DNA of 10,128 bases from NCBI GenBank assembly GCA_002455755.1, contig DKLL01000115.1, forward strand, positions 45,633 through 55,760, in the 5' to 3' direction. A program made the position numbers and the translations under genes. The notes beneath the pieces are model-generated. The model saw only the letters and a list, made by a program, of their open reading frames with translations, was not told where the DNA came from and did no database searches. This DNA comes from Acinetobacter sp. UBA6641. Its GTDB lineage: Bacteria > Pseudomonadota > Gammaproteobacteria > Pseudomonadales > Moraxellaceae. Each line of letters starts with the position of its first letter. Positions within the stretch are counted from its first letter, which is position 1. Shown piece by piece: positions 5,634-10,128 of the stretch.

Positions 5634-8600
5634 AACTCCTCAAATTCCAGACCACGAATCGGTAAAACCTGAAGGACTGTTTGATCGACTGATCCAGTTT
5701 TCTATCCATAACGCAATCTGGGTCATGCTGTTTATTGCGGCTTGGATTGCTATTGGTATTTATAGTTATCAAAAGTTACCGATTGATGCTGTACCAGATA
5801 TTACCAATACTCAGGTGCAGATTAACACTTCAGCCAATGGTTTTACGGCTTTAGAAATGGAACAGCGGATTACATATCCAATCGAGAATGCCATGTCAGG
5901 CATGCCGAAAATGGAACAAACCCGTTCTATTTCACGCTACGGCTTATCGCAAGTGACCATCATTTTTGAAGATGGCACGGATATTTACTGGGCCAGACAG
6001 CTTATCAACCAGCGCTTGCAAGAAGCAATGGGAGAAATGCCTGAAGATGTGCAACCTAACATGTCACCTATTTCGACAGGTTTAGGTGAAATCTATCAAT
6101 GGGTGATTAAAGCCGAACCAAATGCTAAAAAACCGGATGGGACCGCTTATTCGGCTATGGATTTACGTGAAATTCAGGATTGGATTGTAAGGCCACAATT
6201 ACAGCGCGTAAAAGGCGTTGCGGAGATCAACAGCATTGGTGGCTTTAATAAAACCTATGTGGTTGCCCCGGATCTGAACCGATTGCAACAATTGCAAATT
6301 CCTTTGTCTGATTTACAAACTGCCTTAACAGAGAATAATGAAAACCGTGGTGCTGGCTATATTGAGAAAAATGGACAACAGCTAACGGTTCGTGTTCCCG
6401 GCACTTTAAACACGATTGAAGATATCCAGAACATCAGTATTGCCAATAAAAACGGCTATCCGATTCGGGTGGCAGATGTCGCCAATGTCTCAATTGGTCA
6501 TGACTTGAGAACAGGGGCTGCAACCTATAATGGTGAAGAAACTGTATTGGGTATTGCCATGATGATGATGGGAGAAAATAGCCGTACCGTTGCTCAAGCC
6601 ATTGATGAAAAGGTGCAATCGATCCAGCAATCGCTACCTAAAGGTGTGGTGATTGAGACTGTGTATGACCGTACGCATTTGGTTGATCGGGCGATCAAAA
6701 CCGTTCAGAAAAATTTGATTGAGGGTGCAATCCTCGTCATTGTTATTTTATTTCTCTTTCTAGGTAATTTCCGTGCTGCGCTGATCACGGCTTGCGTTAT
6801 TCCACTGTCAATGCTGTTTACCTTGACGGGAATGGCAGAGCAGAAGATTAGTGCAAATCTGATGAGTTTAGGGGCACTGGACTTCGGTATTATTATTGAT
6901 GGTGCAGTGGTTATTGTAGAAAACTGTATCCGTCGGCTAGCAGAAGCTCAGAAGCTGAAAGGTGGTTTACTTAGCCGTTCTGAAAGATTTAAAGAAGTCT
7001 TCTTGGCTGCAAAACAGGCGCGTCGTCCTCTGATTTTTGGACAGTTAATTATTTTGGTGGTTTATCTACCTATCTTTACCCTGACGGGTGTAGAAGCCAA
7101 ACTTTTCCATCCTATGGCAATGACTGTTGTACTGGCTTTAATTGGGGCTATGATTTTATCTGTCACTTTTGTGCCAGCCGCAGTTGCCCTATTTGTCACT
7201 GGAGAAGTCAAGGAAACCGAAAGTCGCTGGATGCATTGGCTTAAAACCAAATATGAACTGCTTTTAGATAAAGCCTATGAGCTTCGTTTATTTGTGACTA
7301 TTGTGGCTGCCTGTATTTTAGTGCTTACGGGCGTGCTAGCCACTCAAACAGGTAGCGAGTTTGCACCTCAACTGGGTGAAGGTGATTTTGCTGTTCAGCA
7401 AATGCGTTCCCCAAGTACAGGGTTAGAACAGTCACTGAGAATGCAGGAAAATACTGAGAAGTTACTGTTGAAAGAATTTCCTGAAATTAAAGCGATCTTT
7501 GCTCGTACCGGTACAGCAGAAGTGGCCACAGATGTGATGCCACCCAACATTTCAGATGGCGTTGTACTGTTAAAACCTCATGATGAATGGCCTGATCCAA
7601 AACAAACGATTGATGAGCTTCGCCAAAGAATGATTACTTTCTTAGCGACATTGCCGGGAAATAACAGTGAGTTCTCGCAACCCATTGAACTGCGTTTTAA
7701 CGAGTTAATTTCAGGGGTGCGAAGTGATGTGGGTGTCAAATTATTTGGCGATGATATGGAAATTCTGAATCGTGAAGCGAATAAGATTTCTCAGAAAATT
7801 AAATTAATTTCAGGCGCGACAGCCGTTAATGTAGAGCAAACCAGCGGCTTACCCTTGTTGAATGTAGAAGTTGATAAGTCCAGAGCCGCACAATACGGCT
7901 TGTCGGTAAGAGCAATTCAGGATCTGGTAGCTACAAGTGTCGGTGGCCAGAATGTTGGAACAATTTTACAGGGAGACAAGCGTTTTGATTTTGTCATCCG
8001 TCTAGATGAATCCCAGCGTAGTCCTGAACAGTTAGCGGTACTTCCTATTCAATTGCCGAATGGTGGTTTAGTCCAACTGCAAGATGTGGCACGCGTTGAA
8101 AATATCCTGGGTATTAATCAGGTCAGCCGTGAAAATGGTAAACGTCGAGTGGTTATTACTGCAAATGTAGAAGGACGTGATTTAGGCTCATTCGTAACAG
8201 AGCTTCAGAGCACGTTATCCAAACAGGAATTACCAAGCGGTTATTGGATAGATTATGGCGGTCAATTTCAAAATCTGATGTCTGCAAAAGCGCGTATGCA
8301 ATTGGTGGTTCCGCTCGCATTGTTGACGATCTTTATTTTATTGATGGCTGTATTCCATAATATCAAAGAAAGCTTACTGGTCTTTAGTGGTGTACCGTTT
8401 GCCTTATGTGGAGGCTTAATCGCGTTGTGGTTGCGTGACATTCCATTATCCATGTCAGCAGGGGTTGGCTTCATTGCACTATCGGGGGTGGCTGTACTGA
8501 ATGGCTTAGTCATGCTCACCTTTATCAAAGAGTTGCGACAACAATATGACCTTTATTATGCAACGTGGCAGGGTGCAATTTTGCGTCTTAGACCTGTGCT

Positions 8601-8781
8601 GATGACCGCTTGTGTGGCGTCCCTTGGGTTTGTCCCGATGGCTTTGGCAACCGGAACTGGGGCAGAAGTACAGAGACCTTTAGCAACAGTGGTTATTGGA
8701 GGAATTATCTCCTCTACCCTGCTTACATTGGTTTTATTGCCCGTACTGTACCGGTGGATGAATGAAAAGAAAGCTTCTTAA
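5623..8781 (+). CDS. czcA: Heavy-metal RND pump CzcA (proton antiporter)
   Basis: This is a 1052-residue inner-membrane RND transporter of the heavy-metal efflux (HME) family, expelling Zn, Co and/or Cd by proton antiport. TM1 lies at about 31-49, followed by KLPIDAVPDITNTQVQI, the HME signature after TM1. A large periplasmic loop runs to about 365, and TM2 starts near residue 367. The key TM4 motif DFGIIIDGAVVIVEN (420-434) keeps D420, D426 and E433, the proton-relay residues of the Zn/Co/Cd (HME1) subgroup. The second periplasmic loop ends near 895, before the last membrane block (LALLTIFILLMAVFHN, about 898-913), and GTGAEVQRPLATVVIGG near the end is conserved. The ATG at 5623 has a strong AGGAGAGG site and overlaps czcB by 11 bp. 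Length is full for the family. Metal preference is predicted from the motif only. Confidence 0.96.
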   Translation: MSTETPQIPDHESVKPEGLFDRLIQFSIHNAIWVMLFIAAWIAIGIYSYQKLPIDAVPDITNTQVQINTSANGFTALEMEQRITYPIENAMSGMPKMEQTRSISRYGLSQVTIIFEDGTDIYWARQLINQRLQEAMGEMPEDVQPNMSPISTGLGEIYQWVIKAEPNAKKPDGTAYSAMDLREIQDWIVRPQLQRVKGVAEINSIGGFNKTYVVAPDLNRLQQLQIPLSDLQTALTENNENRGAGYIEKNGQQLTVRVPGTLNTIEDIQNISIANKNGYPIRVADVANVSIGHDLRTGAATYNGEETVLGIAMMMMGENSRTVAQAIDEKVQSIQQSLPKGVVIETVYDRTHLVDRAIKTVQKNLIEGAILVIVILFLFLGNFRAALITACVIPLSMLFTLTGMAEQKISANLMSLGALDFGIIIDGAVVIVENCIRRLAEAQKLKGGLLSRSERFKEVFLAAKQARRPLIFGQLIILVVYLPIFTLTGVEAKLFHPMAMTVVLALIGAMILSVTFVPAAVALFVTGEVKETESRWMHWLKTKYELLLDKAYELRLFVTIVAACILVLTGVLATQTGSEFAPQLGEGDFAVQQMRSPSTGLEQSLRMQENTEKLLLKEFPEIKAIFARTGTAEVATDVMPPNISDGVVLLKPHDEWPDPKQTIDELRQRMITFLATLPGNNSEFSQPIELRFNELISGVRSDVGVKLFGDDMEILNREANKISQKIKLISGATAVNVEQTSGLPLLNVEVDKSRAAQYGLSVRAIQDLVATSVGGQNVGTILQGDKRFDFVIRLDESQRSPEQLAVLPIQLPNGGLVQLQDVARVENILGINQVSRENGKRRVVITANVEGRDLGSFVTELQSTLSKQELPSGYWIDYGGQFQNLMSAKARMQLVVPLALLTIFILLMAVFHNIKESLLVFSGVPFALCGGLIALWLRDIPLSMSAGVGFIALSGVAVLNGLVMLTFIKELRQQYDLYYATWQGAILRLRPVLMTACVASLGFVPMALATGTGAEVQRPLATVVIGGIISSTLLTLVLLPVLYRWMNEKKAS

Positions 8782-8852
8782 TCCATTAGATTAAGCAACT
8801 TTTAGCAGAGATATTGGGTCTGTCTCAAATATCTCTGTTAATCATGGATTAA
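8778..8852. repeat. Long imperfect inverted repeat between czcA and czcD
   Basis: Nearly the whole intergenic gap folds on itself. Outer arm TTAATCCAT (8778-8786) pairs with ATGGATTAA (8844-8852), 9 bp perfect. GATTAA (8789-8794) pairs with TTAATC (8838-8843), 6 bp. CAGAGATATT (8806-8815) pairs with AATATCTCTG (8828-8837), 10 bp perfect, closing a 12-nt loop. The czcA stop codon is in the outer arm and the czcD ribosome site AAGGA (8855-8859) is left outside. There is no T-run, so it is not a standard terminator. It may limit read-through, protect the mRNA end, or be a small mobile repeat. Confidence 0.85.
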
Positions 8853-8866
8853 ATAAGGAAAATTTT

Positions 8867-9766
8867 ATGTCAGAACATCATGATCATAGCCATGCGGTTG
8901 TTACTGAAGGAAATAGTAAGAAATTAATGTTTGCTTTGGGTTTAACGACTACTTTCTTAATAGTAGAAGTTGTCGCTGCTTTTATTACCCAAAGTTTAGC
9001 ATTACTGTCTGATGCCGCTCACATGTTTACTGATGTAGCCGCATTAGCTATTGCTCTTGCTGCTATCAAAATTGGTAAAAAAGCCGCAGATGATAAAAGA
9101 ACTTTTGGCTATCAGCGATTCGAAATTTTAGCGGCTCTGTTTAATGCAGTGATGCTTTTTGTGGTGGCGATATATATTGTCTATGAAGCTTACCAACGCT
9201 TTACGCATCCTGCTGAAATTCAAAGTGTTGGAATGATGATTGTCGCAGTCATTGGTTTGGTCATAAATTTGATTTCAATGAAAATCCTTTCTGCGAGTGC
9301 TCAAGAAAGTCTAAATGTGAAAGGCGCATATTTAGAAGTCCTTAGTGATGCACTGGGATCGATAGGCGTGATTATCGGAGGAGTGGTCATTTATTTTACC
9401 CAGTGGATGTGGGTAGATACCTTAATCGCTGTGTTAATTGGCTTCTGGGTCTTACCTCGAACTTGGGTTTTATTAAAACAAAGTATCCATATTTTGCTTG
9501 AAGGGGTTCCTGATGAGATTGATATTGAGTCGTTAAGAAATGATTTATTGATGCTAGAGGGTGTTGAAGGGATTCATCAGTTGAAAGTCTGGGCTATATC
9601 TTCAAAAAACATTCATTTAACTGCTCATTTAGTTGCTCCTAATAGCGATCCAGATCAGCTCTATCAAAAGGCCTTAGACGTTCTAAAACATAATCATAGT
9701 ATTACTGAAATTACGTTACAAATAGAAAGTACGGAATGTAATACATTGGAACAGCATAAACATTAA
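8867..9766 (+). CDS. czcD: Cation diffusion facilitator CzcD
   Basis: This 299-residue inner-membrane exporter moves cytosolic Zn/Cd/Co to the periplasm in exchange for protons. The histidine-rich start HHDHSH (4-9) is followed by six membrane segments. TM2 carries SDAAHMFTD with H52 and D56. TM5 carries GAYLEVLSDALGS with E157 and D161, the ExxxD form I recall for the classical CzcD, rather than the HxxxD of many relatives. RTFGYQRFEILAA lies between TM2 and TM3. A C-terminal cytoplasmic domain of about 80 residues follows VLLEGVPDEIDIE, normal for CDF. The ATG at 8867 has an AAGGA site 7 bp upstream. It follows czcA after 85 bp filled with an inverted repeat, so co-transcription is likely but not certain. 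It probably feeds metal to CzcCBA and acts as first-line export. It is intact. Confidence 0.95.
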   Translation: MSEHHDHSHAVVTEGNSKKLMFALGLTTTFLIVEVVAAFITQSLALLSDAAHMFTDVAALAIALAAIKIGKKAADDKRTFGYQRFEILAALFNAVMLFVVAIYIVYEAYQRFTHPAEIQSVGMMIVAVIGLVINLISMKILSASAQESLNVKGAYLEVLSDALGSIGVIIGGVVIYFTQWMWVDTLIAVLIGFWVLPRTWVLLKQSIHILLEGVPDEIDIESLRNDLLMLEGVEGIHQLKVWAISSKNIHLTAHLVAPNSDPDQLYQKALDVLKHNHSITEITLQIESTECNTLEQHKH

Positions 9767-9780
9767 AGTGCTGCTCTTTC
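9752..9780 (+). terminator. Weak possible terminator after czcD
   Basis: CAGCAT (9752-9757) can pair with GTGCTG (9768-9773), 6 bp with one T-G pair, around a 10-nt loop containing the czcD stop codon. A pyrimidine run, CTCTTTC, follows. The stem is short and the tail is mixed, so this is a weak candidate. Confidence 0.25.
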
Positions 9781-9861
9781 TACATAATGGACAGATGACT
9801 AGGCTGATAAACCTTACCATTTTCCTGTATTACACTTCTATTTATCACACGCACTTTAAAC

Positions 9862-9875
9862 GGCACTGTTGCAAA
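9862..9875 (+). repeat. IS6-family left terminal inverted repeat
   Basis: GGCACTGTTGCAAA is the recognised 14-bp end of IS26-like elements. The palindromic TTGCAA inside it (9869-9874) can act as a -35 box in either direction in relatives. No good matching -10 box is seen at the right distance on the czcD side. Confidence 0.92.
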
Positions 9876-9923
9876 TAACCACGAATGGTAAGCTGAAGAC
9901 TGTTTTAGCTAAAGGTGCAGCAT

Positions 9924-10128
9924 ATGAATCCTTTCCATGGTCGGCATTTTCAGGGCGAAATCATTCTTTGGGCTGTGCGCTGGTATTGTAAATATGGCAT
10001 TAGCTATCGTGAACTGCAGGAAATGCTGGCCGAACGGGGTGTGAATGTTGATCACACGACTATTTACCGTTGGGTTCAACGTTATGCTCCTGAAATAGAA
10101 AAACGTTTACGCTGGTATTGGCGTAATC
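9924..10128 (+). CDS. IS6-family transposase, N-terminal part (partial)
   Basis: Sixty-eight residues are visible from the ATG at 9924, starting MNPFHGRHFQGEIILWAVRW; the gene continues past the window edge. This is the start of an IS26/IS1006/IS1008-like transposase: the helix-turn-helix region YGISYRELQEMLAERGV (24-40) and TTIYRWVQRYAPE (45-57), ending at RLRWYWRN. The DDE catalytic residues lie downstream of the window. MNPFHGRHFQGE differs from the IS26 start (MNPFKGRHFQRD as I recall it), which argues for an Acinetobacter-type relative rather than IS26 itself. No frameshift is seen in the visible part. Confidence 0.93.
   Translation, partial: MNPFHGRHFQGEIILWAVRWYCKYGISYRELQEMLAERGVNVDHTTIYRWVQRYAPEIEKRLRWYWRN

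Larger units (their letters stand above)
9862..10128 (+). mobile_element. Left end of an IS6-family insertion sequence (partial)
   Basis: The element begins with terminal inverted repeat GGCACTGTTGCAAA at 9862-9875, the IS6/IS26-type end. It contains the 5' part of the transposase 62 bp in from the end and runs off the right edge. IS6 elements move by replicative cointegrate formation and often flank resistance modules. The 8 bp before the element (9854-9861, CTTTAAAC) would be a target duplication if the distal side carries the same, which cannot be seen here. Confidence 0.93.

Noticed and set aside
9845..9874. Outward hybrid promoter from the IS6 end
   Set aside because: TTGCAA is present, but at 16-18 bp on the czcD side there is no TATAAT-like box, and it would run antisense into czcD.

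Overview
The window reads as an accessory metal-resistance region from a moderately AT-rich gammaproteobacterium, most likely Acinetobacter. The Acinetobacter assignment is an inference from AT-rich codon use, the style of the Czc proteins, and an IS6/IS26-type transposase at the right edge. Such modules are commonly plasmid- or island-borne, but no replication or conjugation gene is present to prove this.

Left arm, minus strand (1-1956): three closely packed genes run right to left. The first is an unusual cation-diffusion-facilitator-like transporter with a cysteine-rich tail and two degenerate HMA-like domains. It is followed 11 bp later by feoA, which overlaps feoB by 11 bp; feoB is cut by the window edge. 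A divergent MerR-family regulator of the CadR/PbrR type (2035-2427) faces this unit. The shared intergenic region holds a MerR-style promoter: TTGACT and TCTAAT boxes 19 bp apart with a CTATAG-N3-CTATAG dyad in the spacer. The arrangement suggests metal-induced expression of the transporter, perhaps reading through into ferrous-iron uptake genes.

Centre and right, plus strand (2569-9766): a small secreted cysteine-containing CzcI-like protein precedes czcC (outer-membrane channel), czcB (periplasmic adaptor) and czcA (HME-RND proton-driven pump). czcC/czcB are 1 bp apart and czcB/czcA overlap by 11 bp. After an 85-bp gap filled by a long imperfect inverted repeat comes czcD, a CDF exporter. 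In the family model, CzcD moves cytosolic Zn/Cd/Co to the periplasm and CzcCBA expels it across the outer membrane. No CzcRS two-component system lies in the window.

Right edge (9862-10128): the left end of an IS6-family insertion sequence, with its terminal inverted repeat and the first 68 codons of its transposase, lies about 95 bp after czcD.

Points deserving a second look are the transporter architecture, its placement before feoAB under a heavy-metal-type promoter, the overlapping hairpins at the czcI-czcC junction, and the large hairpin between czcA and czcD. Intergenic stretches are all below 150 bp.
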